Notes: a model not told the origin generated them from the sequence alone. Positions 1 to 9,731 are shown, counted from the stretch's first letter. The stretch is DNA of 64,000 nt from Dyadobacter fermentans DSM 18053 (GCF_000023125.1 NC_013037.1:1302001-1366000), one strand, 5' to 3'. Made by a program: numbers and translations.

Positions 1-2662
1 AATATGGCGCCGAAGGGTTTGTGTTCTGCACACGTGCGAACGCGATCCCATACATATCGCCCATCCGCTCGCCTACGCGCGCCTCTATGCTGACACCCTT
101 GCTGGCCATTACGAAGTTGGTGATGCCGTCGGACAGTTCGAGCACCTTGCTGCGGTTGGCCGAGAAGTTTACGCCGATATTCCATTTGAAATCATTGATT
201 TCCACCGGGGTTACATTCAGCATGGTTTCAAATCCCCAGTTTTTGATCTCACCTGCATTGAAGAAACGGCCATTATACCCTGTCGTCTGCGAAAGCGGGA
301 TTTGAAGGATCTGATTTTTGGTTTTGCTTTGATAGAATGTAAAATCCAATCCCACGCGGTTTTTGAAAAAACGCAGGTCGGCGCCCAGTTCGTAAGCCGT
401 ACTGATCTCCGGTTTCAGGTTCAGGTTAGCCAAACGGTCTGTTTCGCCGTAGATCTGCGAGCTGCCGTAAGGCGTGCTGGGATTGTAGGCCTGGGTGAAC
501 GTGAAAGGATCGGTATCATTACCCACCTGGGCGAAGCTGGCGCGCAGCTTGGCAAAGGACATTACCTCCGGAAGTTTCACCATATCGCTCACTACGGCGC
601 TTAATGCTACCGATGGATAGAAGTAAGAGTTGTTTTCGGTACCGAACGCTTTCAGGGCTGTGGGGAGCGTCAATGCGCTGCTCCAGTCGTTGCGTGCGGT
701 AACGTCGAGGAACAAATAATTGCGGAAAGAAACCGATGCCGATCCATACAAGCTGTTGATGCGCTTGCCGACTTTGCTCTGTGACGCTACCAGCTGAATG
801 CGCGAGTTGGTAAGGTTATAAATGCCCGGCAGGTTGAGCTGGCCCGCATTTTCTTCGTCGTAAATCGAGCTTTGACGGTTCTGGTTACCACCGAATGTAG
901 CCGAAATATTGATGTCCTTGCTCACATCCTTGTTGAACGACAGCAGGAAATCGGAGTTGCGCTCTTCGGTGTTGATCTTCACCTCGCGGTACTGCCCGAA
1001 CGGGAAGCGCTGGGTGCTGAACCCACGGCGATATTCGCGGCGCTCGTTGCCCCAGTCGGTGGCCGTGCGCACTTGCAGGCTCAGCCAGTCGGTAAAATCG
1101 TATTTCAGGATCACATTGCCGATGATGCGGTTCACGTCCTGACTGTTGGTGTTTTCAAAAACCGTCAGATAAGGGTTATCGTGGTAGTTGTAGTTCCAGC
1201 TGAACTGGCGCTGGTCTTCCAGTCCGTTCATCCATAAACGTTTCATATCCGAAACCTTCACCGACCGCGGCAGCCAGCAGTTGAAGAGGTACATAATGCT
1301 CTCGGTACCATAGCTGATGGACGGCCGGTTACCGCTCGCGCCCTTCACGTAACTCACGAAAGTCTTGGCCGAAAACTTCTTGGTAAGGTTGTAACCCGCA
1401 CTCAATGAGACGGTATTGCGTTTCAGATCGGTGTTCGGCACGATCCCTGTCTGGTCCAGATTTGTATACGACAGGCGGAAATTACCCTGGCCGTTGTTGC
1501 CGATCAATGCGATGTTATTCGTGAGCGTGCGGCCGGTTTGGAGGAAGTCTTTCAATCCGTCGACATCCGCTTCCCACGGCGTAGCGGTAATCACGCTGCC
1601 TGCGGGGGCATTGAGGTCGCCGCCGAGGTATGGGATCGGCTGTCCGTTCAGTGTGCGTGGTGAGTTGTATTGCGGGTAGCTTTGTCCTTTAAATTCCGGC
1701 CCCCAGCCTTCGTCGGTACCGTCAGTTAGGCCACCGCCTCCGCCATTCACGAATGCGAAATCGCCGCCGTTACCGTTGCCCTGGCCGTATTTGTTTTGAT
1801 ATTCAGGGAGTTTTAATGCGCGTTCGAAGGTTGTATTGCTGTTAACCTCCACGCCGATGCCCTTGTTGCCCTTGCCGGATTTGGTGGTGATGAGGATCAC
1901 CCCGTTGGCCGCTCTCGAACCATACAAAGCCGCTGCGGCAGGTCCTTTGAGCACACTCATTGTTTCCACATCGTCGGGGTTGATGAAGCTAGCGCCATTC
2001 CCGAAATCGACTTCCAGGTTGCCCTGGCCCGACCCGCCGGTGATCGAGTTGCTGATCGGCACCCCGTCGATCACGTACAATGGCTGGTTTTTGTTCAAAT
2101 CCACCGAACGCTCGCCGCGGATCGTCACCCGCGCCGAACCGCCGATCCCCGACGGGCTGCCCACAACCGTCACCCCGGCCACTTTTCCGGCCAGCTGGTT
2201 CACAATGTTCGTCTCGCGCGCCGTTACAATGCTCTCGCCTTTCAGCTCCTGCACCGCGTAGCCGAGCTTACGGACGTCCTTTTTAATACCCAGCGCGGTT
2301 ACGACCACTTCCGAGAGCTGTTTCGAATCCGCAAACAGCGTCACATCGGCCACCGCCCGGCCGCCTACCGTCACTTCGTGTGAAACGTAACCCAGGAATG
2401 AGAACGTCAGCACCGCGCTGGCGCCTTTCACCGAGATCTGGTACTTTCCGTTCGAATCGGTTACGGTACCGTTGTTGGTGCCTTTTTCGATAACGCTCAC
2501 GCCTGCGAGGGGCGCTTTGTCATCGTCGGAGATCACCTGCCCGGTAACCACCGACTGCGCCACACCCGCGTGGCAGTAGAGCAGCCCCGTGAGCATGAGC
2601 CCCGTGTACGCGCTTCTTCTGAAAATACTCAGCCGGAAGCATAAGTAAAATTTTTTGATCAT
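1..2662 (-). CDS. SusC/RagA-family TonB-dependent outer-membrane receptor, C-terminus cut by the window edge
   Basis: The reading frame on the minus strand runs from an ATG at 2662 to the window edge without a stop, so about 887 residues are visible and the end of the barrel is missing. It opens with a signal peptide ending near CHAGVAQS, then a carboxypeptidase-regulatory-like domain (VVTGQVISDDDKAPLAGVSV), the conserved SusC box VVVTALGIKKD, and a TonB plug with IRGERS and YVIDGVPI. The plug closes with VLKGPAAAALYGSRAANGV, after which aromatic-rich barrel strands follow. There is no STN domain, so it is not the kind of receptor that signals directly to FecR. It would import a bulky ligand with a SusD partner, which by the usual order lies beyond the left edge. 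The ligand cannot be read from the sequence. Confidence 0.95.
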   Translation of the reverse strand, partial: MIKKFYLCFRLSIFRRSAYTGLMLTGLLYCHAGVAQSVVTGQVISDDDKAPLAGVSVIEKGTNNGTVTDSNGKYQISVKGASAVLTFSFLGYVSHEVTVGGRAVADVTLFADSKQLSEVVVTALGIKKDVRKLGYAVQELKGESIVTARETNIVNQLAGKVAGVTVVGSPSGIGGSARVTIRGERSVDLNKNQPLYVIDGVPISNSITGGSGQGNLEVDFGNGASFINPDDVETMSVLKGPAAAALYGSRAANGVILITTKSGKGNKGIGVEVNSNTTFERALKLPEYQNKYGQGNGNGGDFAFVNGGGGGLTDGTDEGWGPEFKGQSYPQYNSPRTLNGQPIPYLGGDLNAPAGSVITATPWEADVDGLKDFLQTGRTLTNNIALIGNNGQGNFRLSYTNLDQTGIVPNTDLKRNTVSLSAGYNLTKKFSAKTFVSYVKGASGNRPSISYGTESIMYLFNCWLPRSVKVSDMKRLWMNGLEDQRQFSWNYNYHDNPYLTVFENTNSQDVNRIIGNVILKYDFTDWLSLQVRTATDWGNERREYRRGFSTQRFPFGQYREVKINTEERNSDFLLSFNKDVSKDINISATFGGNQNRQSSIYDEENAGQLNLPGIYNLTNSRIQLVASQSKVGKRINSLYGSASVSFRNYLFLDVTARNDWSSALTLPTALKAFGTENNSYFYPSVALSAVVSDMVKLPEVMSFAKLRASFAQVGNDTDPFTFTQAYNPSTPYGSSQIYGETDRLANLNLKPEISTAYELGADLRFFKNRVGLDFTFYQSKTKNQILQIPLSQTTGYNGRFFNAGEIKNWGFETMLNVTPVEINDFKWNIGVNFSANRSKVLELSDGITNFVMASKGVSIEARVGERMGDMYGIAFARVQNTNPSAPY

Positions 2663-3288
2663 GAGCACTTAGGTTATTAAGGTGAGAAAAGAATGGAACT
2701 GGCAAAATATGCCTTGCAAGGCGCAAAAATCCGGTTAAAAACAGTCTGTTCTGTTAAGTATTTATTAACATACTATAAACAAATCTTCCGCTGCGCGACA
2801 CCAGCCGGAAGACCGGCAACGACTACTGATCAATGCTTCAAAATCTCACTAACGCAGGCTCCCGCAGCGCCGGTTATACACGCGCTGCTGCCGCTTACTC
2901 ACTTGGGCTGTCTTTAAATATACAAATACTTTCCGTAAAGAAATGCAACCGCATGTTGCTCTATTCAACTGTATTTAAACATTTTATTCATCACAGTTAT
3001 CCCAAACGCTACAAAATCACATAGCCATTTTGAAATAGTACATTAAAATCTTTGAAGAGGACTATCATAGGGTCGGCAACTGAGCTCATCAACTTCAATG
3101 GTCCCCTGTTCTTTTGCAATCGGTTCCAAACCCTTGCGGTTATACGCCGGCCGGAAGAAATTCATCATTGGTAAACTTTTAATAGCGCTGCCCGGGCCTT
3201 CAAAAAATTCATACTATTTCCGGATATAATGGTAAAAAATTACCGAACTTCGCTTTTTAAATGTAAACAATACACTTAATCGATTCCA
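2663..3288. other. Divergent intergenic region with two short palindromes
   Basis: This 626-bp AT-rich gap separates the minus-strand susC from the plus-strand secreted-protein operon and must hold both promoters. I see no convincing open frame. Two symmetrical sites lie near the susC start: GCCTTGCAAGGC at 2711-2722, a perfect 12-bp palindrome, and TGTTAA/TTAACA arms at 2752-2757 and 2765-2770 with a 7-nt spacer. Either could be an operator for susC, but this is inferred from symmetry and position only. Confidence 0.4.
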
Positions 3289-5028
3289 ATGCATCAATTG
3301 TTTCAGAAAGTCTCCCTGCTGTTGCTGGCCTGCCCGGTGATGGTAATGGGCCAGACAGCGAAGGGAAATTATTCTCCGCTTCCCCTCAAAGACCTCAGCG
3401 CATTTGAAAGCGCTGCCCCCAACTGGTCGATACAAGGTGGCATTTCCATACACCCCTCAGGGGCGGCAAAGCCCAAAACACTTGCCGGCGACGGCGTTCT
3501 CATCGGAAATGCGGGCACGGTGCTCACTACCAAACTGAAAGCAAGCGATCTGCGGCTTTATGTGGAATTTAACGTGGCGCCGGGGGCCGAGGGTAATATC
3601 ATTCTCCCGGGCGGACAAAAAATCAAAATCTCCGATAGCAGCAAGCAAAAAGTAGCCAACGCTTCCACATCCGGGTACATTGGCCAGTTTCCCAGCCAGA
3701 ATGCCGCCAAGTCTCCGGGCCTCTGGCAAACGCTTGAAATCTCCTATGATGCATCTGTACAACATATTCCTAACTCCGCGCGCCTGAACACGCTTTCGCT
3801 CAACGGCGTCACAGTACTTGAAACGGTTTACCTCCCCAACACCAAAGCAGCCGTAGACGGCCAGCCGATTGCATTGGAGGTTACCAAAGGCAGCATTGCT
3901 TTCCGGAACGTTGGCTACCAGCTTCTTGCTAATCGTAAGCCATTGTCAATCAACAATCTGCAATACAAAGTTTACTCTGATAAATGGGATGCCAAAGAAT
4001 ATAGCAAGCTCGATCATGAAGGGCAGTCGCCCGTGCTAACGCAGGAAGTGACCAACGGCATGCGCGAATTCCACCTGGTGTACGAAGGCGACATCGACGT
4101 GACCGAGGCGGGCGATTACATTTTCACGACCATTTATTCGGGTCCCGTTCTTTCGGTTGACATCGACGGCAAAAGTGTGGTATCGTCCGGCGAAGCCACT
4201 TCGCAGGAAACGCACACCGGTTCCATTAACCTCACACAAGGCAAGCACAAATTCAAAATCCATTACTCGCGCTTTCCCTGGCGCCAGCCTGCATTGGGGC
4301 TGCGCGTAGAGAAATCGGGCGTGCGCCCTTACGACCTGCACACGCTGTCGTCGCTTCCCGAGCCCGAGCCGAAGCCGTACATCAGCGTGACGCCCGAAAT
4401 GCGCCCTGAAATGGTGCGGTCGTTCATCCAGGTGGAAGGCGAGAAATCAAAACGCACGCATTGTATTTCGGTGGGAAGCCCCGACGGCTGGAACTACACC
4501 GTGGACCTGAACCGCGGCGCGCTGGTTCAGGCATGGCGAGGACAATTCGCCGACGTGACCGAAATGTGGTACGAGCGCGGTGAACCGCAGCTCCTTTTCC
4601 CGGCAGGACTGAAAGTGCACGTGTCAGGCCGCAGTAGCGTGGCAATGCTCGATAATGCCAATGCAGCATGGCCAGATTCTTCCAATATCAACTTCCTCGG
4701 TTATAAAATCGATCAGAAAGGCTATCCCGTGTTCCGCTACGCAGTCGGATCGGCCACGGTGAGCGATGAGCTCGTTTCCGGCGGCAACACGCTCTCGCGC
4801 ACATTCCGCGTGGAAGGCCGCCTGGAAGGCTCCCCTACCGGTTCGCTATATTCCCTGCTGGCCAGCGGCAAGCAGATCACCGAAATTGAAAAAGGACTTT
4901 ACCAGATCGACGACCGCTTTTATGTACAGGTTGATAAAAAGGCCAAAGCGATTGTCCGCCCGGCTGGCGAAATGAAGGAGCTGATCCTTCCGGTTTCCAA
5001 TGCCACCAGCTATTCCATGTTTTGGTAA
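3289..5028 (+). CDS. Secreted DUF1080-like/PA14-like multidomain protein
   Basis: A 579-residue protein with a signal peptide (cleavage near VMGQT, residues 20-24). Residues about 35-215 resemble the DUF1080 (3-keto-disaccharide hydrolase) lectin-like fold, with alternating strands and a terminal FRNVGYQLL. Residues about 225-350 look like a PA14-type carbohydrate-binding domain (DVTEAGDYIFTTIYSG, then GKHKFKIHY). The last 200 residues form a further beta-rich region with a GWNYTVDLNRGAL segment that I cannot name. It lies 15 bp upstream of the propeller/cupredoxin gene, so the two are probably co-transcribed and act together outside the inner membrane, presumably on a carbohydrate. Domain assignments rest on pattern recognition; enzymatic activity is not shown. 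Confidence 0.75.
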   Translation: MHQLFQKVSLLLLACPVMVMGQTAKGNYSPLPLKDLSAFESAAPNWSIQGGISIHPSGAAKPKTLAGDGVLIGNAGTVLTTKLKASDLRLYVEFNVAPGAEGNIILPGGQKIKISDSSKQKVANASTSGYIGQFPSQNAAKSPGLWQTLEISYDASVQHIPNSARLNTLSLNGVTVLETVYLPNTKAAVDGQPIALEVTKGSIAFRNVGYQLLANRKPLSINNLQYKVYSDKWDAKEYSKLDHEGQSPVLTQEVTNGMREFHLVYEGDIDVTEAGDYIFTTIYSGPVLSVDIDGKSVVSSGEATSQETHTGSINLTQGKHKFKIHYSRFPWRQPALGLRVEKSGVRPYDLHTLSSLPEPEPKPYISVTPEMRPEMVRSFIQVEGEKSKRTHCISVGSPDGWNYTVDLNRGALVQAWRGQFADVTEMWYERGEPQLLFPAGLKVHVSGRSSVAMLDNANAAWPDSSNINFLGYKIDQKGYPVFRYAVGSATVSDELVSGGNTLSRTFRVEGRLEGSPTGSLYSLLASGKQITEIEKGLYQIDDRFYVQVDKKAKAIVRPAGEMKELILPVSNATSYSMFW

Positions 5029-5052
5029 AACCTCATTATCTGAATGCTATCA

Positions 5053-7065
5053 ATGAAAAATATTCTCTTAACTACCCTGATTACCGCCGGCTGCATGAAC
5101 GCATTTGCGCAGAGCAAACCGAGCAAAATCGACGATTACTACCGCATCATCACCATACCCATTCCCGAAAACATTAAGATGGAAGTCGGCGGGATGCAGG
5201 TGCTGCCTGACGGCCGCCTTGCTACTTCCACGCGTCGCGGCGAAGTATGGCTGATCGGCAATCCCTATCTGAAAGGGGACGGCAAACCTTCATTCCACCG
5301 TTTTGCATCGGGCCTGCACGAGCCCCTGGGCTTGTACTACCGCGGCAAAGACTTCCTCGTGTCGCAGCGCGGAGAGGTTACCCGCCTCGAAGACACGAAC
5401 AACGACGGCGTAGCGGACGTGTACGACTCGTTTTCGCGCTGGCCGCTTTCGGGCAACTACCACCAATACTCGTACGGCCCCGTACCGATGCCGAACGGCG
5501 AAATGCTCGTAACCCTCAACCTCGACTGGGTGGGCCGCGGCGCGAGCCAGTCGAAATGGCGCGGATGGATGCTGAAACTCGGCCAGGACGGCAAACTCAC
5601 GCCCTGGGCAACCGGCCTGCGCTCCCCTTCCGGCTTCGGCTCGTACAAGGGTGATATTTTTTATACTGAAAACCAGGGCGACTGGGTAGGTTCCGGCCGG
5701 ATGACGCACCTTGAAAAAGGCGATTTTGCAGGTAACCCTGCCGGTTTGCGGTGGAGCAAAGAGGAAGGCTCTCCCGTGAAACTGACCCCGGAAGACGTTC
5801 CCAACACCGGCGAACCGCTTTACGACGTTGCCAAGAAGGTGCCAGGCCTGAAAGCCCCGGCCGTGTGGTTCCCGCATACATTGGTGGGGATTTCCACATC
5901 GGATTTCAAGGAGGACGTCACCAATGGCGCATTCGGGCCATTTACGGGCCAAATGTTCGTGGGCGACCAGGGGCACAGCATCATCACCCGCGTAGACCTC
6001 GAAAAAGTGAACGGCGTGTGGCAGGGAGCGGTTTTCCCTTTCCGCGAAGGCTTTATGTCGGGTATCCTGCGGATGGAATGGGGCCTGGACGGCTCGATGT
6101 TTGTGGGCCAGACCAGCCGTGGATGGTCGGCAACGGGTAAGGCTGAATTTGGTATTCAAAGACTCGTTTGGACAGGTAAAATGCCGTTCGAGATGAAGAC
6201 TGTGCGCTCGATGCCGGATGGTTTCGAGATTACATTCACCAGCCCTGTCGACAAAAAGGCCGCTGCTGAGCAGGACGCCTATAAACTGAACAACTTCACC
6301 TACCGCTACCACCGCACTTACGGCAGCCCGATCATTAACACGCAGGAAGTGCCGCTGAAAGGCATTATCGTGTCGGAAGACGGCATGCGCGTGCGACTGG
6401 TGGTAGACCCGGCGGCATTGCGCAAGGGATATATCCACGAGATCAAAACGGAAGGCGTGAAATCGCCGGACGGCAACAACCTGCTGCACAGCACGGCTTA
6501 CTACACGCTCAACGAAATCGCGAACGGGCAAGCCGCCAACGCATCACAGTTCACCACCACCGTGAAAGCGACCGCCAGCACTGGCACTGCCGACCACAGC
6601 GCGCATGCGATGCCCGCCAGCAGCGAAACCGCCACTAATACAGCCGCATCGGCCAAACGCGTAACGGAAATGCCCGCCAGCTGGACCAAAGGTCCCGACC
6701 AGGTAGTGACGATCGGCACGGTGCCGGGCCTGAAATTCGACGTTTCGGAAATACAGGTGAAAGCAGGCAGCAAGATCAAGATCGTGTTCAACAACAACGA
6801 CGATATGCTGCACAACCTCGTCATCACAAAGCCGGGCACGGCCAATGCGGTAGGCGAAGCAGGCCTGAACCTGGGCTTGAAAGGAACAGAACTGAACTAC
6901 GTACCACGTACGAACGACGTGCTTTTCCATACCAACATCGTAGAACCGGAGAAAACCGAGGCGATCTACTTCGTGGCGCCCAAGCAGCCCGGCACATACC
7001 AGTACGTATGCACATTCCCCGGCCATTATTCGCTGATGCAGGGGAAACTGAAAGTCGTCAGATAG
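5053..7065 (+). CDS. Secreted PQQ-type sugar-dehydrogenase-like beta-propeller fused to a C-terminal blue-copper (auracyanin/azurin-like) domain
   Basis: I prefer the ATG at 5053 to the one at 5044 because it gives a clean signal peptide (MKNILLTTLITAG...FAQ), for about 670 residues. Residues about 25-380 form a propeller of the soluble glucose/sorbosone-dehydrogenase type (METVGGMQVLPDG-like start; LGLYYRGKDFLVSQRGEVTR; FVGDQGHSIITRV; GILRMEWGLDGSMFVGQT). A beta-sandwich linker (TFTSPVDKKAA) and a Ser/Thr/Ala-rich segment follow. The last 115 residues are a cupredoxin with the type-1 copper set: His in MLHN, then CTFPGHYSLM, giving the Cys-x4-His-x3-Met spacing. A dehydrogenase joined to its own copper electron carrier is the simplest reading. 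Cofactor and substrate are unknown, and the propeller may be non-catalytic. Confidence 0.85.
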   Translation: MKNILLTTLITAGCMNAFAQSKPSKIDDYYRIITIPIPENIKMEVGGMQVLPDGRLATSTRRGEVWLIGNPYLKGDGKPSFHRFASGLHEPLGLYYRGKDFLVSQRGEVTRLEDTNNDGVADVYDSFSRWPLSGNYHQYSYGPVPMPNGEMLVTLNLDWVGRGASQSKWRGWMLKLGQDGKLTPWATGLRSPSGFGSYKGDIFYTENQGDWVGSGRMTHLEKGDFAGNPAGLRWSKEEGSPVKLTPEDVPNTGEPLYDVAKKVPGLKAPAVWFPHTLVGISTSDFKEDVTNGAFGPFTGQMFVGDQGHSIITRVDLEKVNGVWQGAVFPFREGFMSGILRMEWGLDGSMFVGQTSRGWSATGKAEFGIQRLVWTGKMPFEMKTVRSMPDGFEITFTSPVDKKAAAEQDAYKLNNFTYRYHRTYGSPIINTQEVPLKGIIVSEDGMRVRLVVDPAALRKGYIHEIKTEGVKSPDGNNLLHSTAYYTLNEIANGQAANASQFTTTVKATASTGTADHSAHAMPASSETATNTAASAKRVTEMPASWTKGPDQVVTIGTVPGLKFDVSEIQVKAGSKIKIVFNNNDDMLHNLVITKPGTANAVGEAGLNLGLKGTELNYVPRTNDVLFHTNIVEPEKTEAIYFVAPKQPGTYQYVCTFPGHYSLMQGKLKVVR

Positions 7066-7088
7066 CGCGCAGCGCGATTGACCTTGCG

Positions 7089-7120
7089 GCGGGGCGGCGA
7101 AATACCGCCCCGCTTTATTT
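7089..7120 (+). terminator. Rho-independent terminator after the propeller/cupredoxin gene
   Basis: A 9-bp GC-only stem (GCGGGGCGG at 7089-7097 and CCGCCCCGC at 7105-7113) encloses a 7-nt loop and is followed by TTTATTTT. It sits 24 bp after the stop codon and should end the two-gene operon before the sigma-factor gene. Confidence 0.85.
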
Positions 7121-7230
7121 TCCATCCCAGGCTGAATAATTACCGGATTTTCCAAGGAGAATGCCACTATCAGCCGCTTTGATTGGTATAATTCATTGAT
7201 TTAATAAAACATTGCCGTTGCATTAAGGAT

Positions 7231-7839
7231 TTGAATCAGGAAGAAAACATATCTAGCGCCAGTGAGCTGAATATCAGGCTCTGGCAGCGGTTCAAGGCCG
7301 GCGATTCGGAGGCGCTCGGGCAGCTCGCCCAAACGCACTACCGGGCGTTGTACAACTACGCCACCAAATTCTCCTCCGATCCCGATTTCATCCGCGACTC
7401 CATTCAGGAGCTTTACCTCGAACTCTGGGAGCGCCGCAATTTCCTCTCCGAAACGGCATTCGTCAAATCCTACCTGCTCAAAGCGCTCCGTCACAAACTC
7501 ATCAAAGAGAGCATCCGCCTGAAACGTTTCCACGAGCCGCAGGCAGCGCTTTTCGACACCGACCCATCCGACCCGTCCATCGAAACGAATATCATCGAAG
7601 ACGAGCAAATCCGTTTTCAGAACGGCCACCTCAAACACATCATCTCGCTCCTTTCCAAAAGGCAGCAGGAAATCATTTACCTGCGCTTCTACCAAAACCT
7701 CGACAACGAAGACATCGCCAGCGTCATGGGCCTCGGCCGCCAGAGCGTCTCTAACCTGCTTTACCGGACATTGAAAGAGATCAAGGAAATCTGGGCACCT
7801 GCGGAGTTTTTTTGGGTGTTGCTGGTAATGTTATCATAG
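7231..7839 (+). CDS. ECF RNA polymerase sigma factor, FecI-like
   Basis: A 202-residue sigma-70 family protein. Region 2 is seen around residues 12-80 (LWQRFKAGDSEALGQLA, then SIQELYLELWERR) and region 4 at about 130-190 (LLSKRQQEIIYLRFYQNLDNEDIASVMG, with a recognition helix GRQSVSNLLYRTL). The start is taken as TTG at 7231 because no ATG or GTG occurs upstream in frame before a stop at 7189; this is tentative. Sigma factors of this type in Bacteroidota usually pair with an adjacent FecR and drive a susCD operon. The matching fecR here begins 569 bp downstream and is followed by an STN-type susC, so the pairing is likely despite the gap. Confidence 0.9.
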   Translation: MNQEENISSASELNIRLWQRFKAGDSEALGQLAQTHYRALYNYATKFSSDPDFIRDSIQELYLELWERRNFLSETAFVKSYLLKALRHKLIKESIRLKRFHEPQAALFDTDPSDPSIETNIIEDEQIRFQNGHLKHIISLLSKRQQEIIYLRFYQNLDNEDIASVMGLGRQSVSNLLYRTLKEIKEIWAPAEFFWVLLVMLS

Positions 7840-8408
7840 GCTCCGACAGAGCCGCCCCATCTCGCTTTCCCACCATTTGTATAAAGAGGAAGACGCTCCA
7901 CGTCCGCGGCACACCCCTACCCGATCACCCTCACAACTACTTACCCCAATGCCGTCAGGCATGAAATATCGGTAGCAAGAGTCCACATCAATTCCCGGAA
8001 TGCCCCTGGGCATGTAACAACAACCCACTGCAACCGAAGTGTCGTTGCCCATGACAGCGTCTGTTAGATAGCTACACCCTGATTTCTAACAATATTACAT
8101 GGCTAAACAATCGCAAACGCTAAATACTTTTTGTATTATTAATAACTACTATCTTATTATACATTTATAACTTTAAATACATTTACACCATATTAAACAT
8201 TTGGTATTAATAGCCCAAAGTCGCTCCTTTCTTAACGTTGTTCTAAATTTCCCATCCATCCAAAACACCACTCCTCCATCCTCCTTTCCTCCCACCATAT
8301 AACTTTTCAAAATTTTTTTTGACTTTTTTGGTTATCCCGGCCGCTAAAACTGACATAAGTATTCAAAGGACCTTCCAATGTCCTGTACGCCATGCTTTTG
8401 ATTGACCA
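7840..8408. other. Intergenic region between sigma factor and fecR: hairpin repeat plus AT-rich stretch
   Basis: This 569-bp stretch has no believable gene. Its first half contains a hairpin repeat (see 7948-8030) and a GC-moderate spacer. From about 8060 to 8200 it becomes very AT-rich, and 8230-8330 is pyrimidine-rich with a run of T. A fecR promoter must lie here, but no clear TAnnTTTG box was found. The short minus-strand open frame across 7834-8052 is produced by the repeat and is not a gene. Confidence 0.6.
7948..8030. repeat. Dispersed modular hairpin repeat, copy 1 (degenerate on its right side)
   Basis: Two small hairpins, ATGCC/GGCAT (7949-7953, 7958-7962) and ATGCCC/GGGCAT (8000-8005, 8008-8013), are each followed by a short conserved tail: GGTAGCAA after the first and GTAACAACAA after the second. 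The same hairpins, tails and spacing recur at 63561-63631 near the other end of the window. To the right, an approximate mirror half (GTCGTTGCCCATGACAG, later GCTACA) looks like a decayed inverted copy. The layout suggests a non-autonomous intergenic element. Confidence 0.75.
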
Positions 8409-9491
8409 ATGAGCTCATACCGAATTTTTACCGTGGAGGAACTGGCGACGGATGAATCGTTTCGCTGCTGGGTGATGGCGCCCACACCGGAACTCGACCG
8501 TCACTGGCAGCAGTGGCTGCTCAAAAATCCCGACCATGCCGGCGTGGTGACGCGGGCGCGGGAGCTTGTGCTTGCAGTGCATGACATTTACAAGGATGAG
8601 CTTTCCGATGATATGGTGCGCCATGAGATCGCGGAGATTACCCGTATGGCCGAGGAGCGCAAGGCGGAAGGTCCGGTGCCATTTTACCAGCGCGCTGCGT
8701 GGCGCGCCGCCGCGGTGTTGCTGCTGACAGGCGGACTGAGCTGGCTGTATTACACCAATCACAGCACGGTGAAGAGCACCGTGAATGCGCAGCAGATTGC
8801 TTTGGAAATGCTGACCCAAACCAACCGGACCGAACTGGAAACGACCGTGCTCCTGAGCGACAACAGCGTGGCGACGCTCGCCAAAGGCAGCAGCATCCGG
8901 TACCCGCGCCAGTTCGCCGGGCGCGAGCGCCGTGTGTACCTCACCGGTGAGGCGTTTTTTGACGTCGCCAGGAACCCGCAGCAGCCTTTCCTGGTGTACA
9001 CCAATGAAACGGTGACGAAAGTCCTCGGGACGAGCTTCCGCGTGAAGGCGTTCGAAGGGGATAATACCGAAATGGTGGCCGTGAAAACAGGGCGCGTGTC
9101 GGTGTTTCCGAAGAAAGACTATGAGACGCACCACGGCGGTAATACGGTGGCGGGCGTGATCCTGAACCCAAACCAGCAGGTGATTTATAACCGCAAGGAT
9201 AACAAACTCGAAAAAGCGGCGAAAGCCAACCCGGTGCTCCTGGCCGAATCGGCGGTGCTGAAAGACCAGGTTTTTGACGATAAACCGGTGTCCGACGCCT
9301 TCGAAGCACTGGCGAAAGCTTACGGGATCACGATTGTGTATCACGCCGAAACGCTTTCCAACTGCATGATTAGCGCGCAGTTTGGGGAAGAAAACCTGAA
9401 ACAACGATTGAATGCGATATGCCAGGCCATCGGCGCCGGCTATGATATGGAGAATGGTCGCGTTGTGATCAGTTCCAAAGGTTGTAATTGA
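8409..9491 (+). CDS. FecR-family anti-sigma factor / signal transducer
   Basis: 360 residues. The N-terminal cytoplasmic part (1-95) carries the FecR_N-type pattern and would bind the sigma factor. One membrane segment lies at about 97-115 (AAAVLLLTGGLSWLYY). The periplasmic FecR domain spans about 140-240 (TTVLLSDNSVATLAKGSSIRYP, then RRVYLTGEAFFDVARNPQQPF and VLGTSFRVKAF). A DUF4974 domain follows at 285-358 (VFDDKPVSDAFEALAKAYGI). It passes the signal from an STN-bearing receptor to the sigma factor; the receptor gene begins 240 bp downstream on the same strand. Confidence 0.93.
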   Translation: MSSYRIFTVEELATDESFRCWVMAPTPELDRHWQQWLLKNPDHAGVVTRARELVLAVHDIYKDELSDDMVRHEIAEITRMAEERKAEGPVPFYQRAAWRAAAVLLLTGGLSWLYYTNHSTVKSTVNAQQIALEMLTQTNRTELETTVLLSDNSVATLAKGSSIRYPRQFAGRERRVYLTGEAFFDVARNPQQPFLVYTNETVTKVLGTSFRVKAFEGDNTEMVAVKTGRVSVFPKKDYETHHGGNTVAGVILNPNQQVIYNRKDNKLEKAAKANPVLLAESAVLKDQVFDDKPVSDAFEALAKAYGITIVYHAETLSNCMISAQFGEENLKQRLNAICQAIGAGYDMENGRVVISSKGCN

Positions 9492-9731
9492 GTGGCTCTA
9501 ACACAGCTTTTTACAAAAAATCTAAACCCTTTTCAGGACTAAAATCAGCTACCATCAATCCCAAATTTGCCTATGACATACCCGTAACTCTGCTTACACT
9601 TTGAATGATAAAGAGCCAGTGATGATTGCGCCATCACCGGCCCTGCGACTCCCCCCGCCAAGACTGGAATCTGAGGCGGTACAGGAGCATTTTGTCCCTT
9701 CATTTCAATTCTGAACAAAACTTTCAAAAGT

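Noticed and set aside
5290..6531. 413-residue open frame on the minus strand
   Set aside because: It lies wholly antisense to the propeller/cupredoxin gene; its Arg/Val/His-rich composition is typical of a shadow frame in GC-rich DNA.
7834..8052. 72-residue minus-strand open frame with CYMP/CYRYFMP patterns
   Set aside because: It is created by the hairpin repeat; frames like this arise at each copy and have no start or codon signal of a gene.
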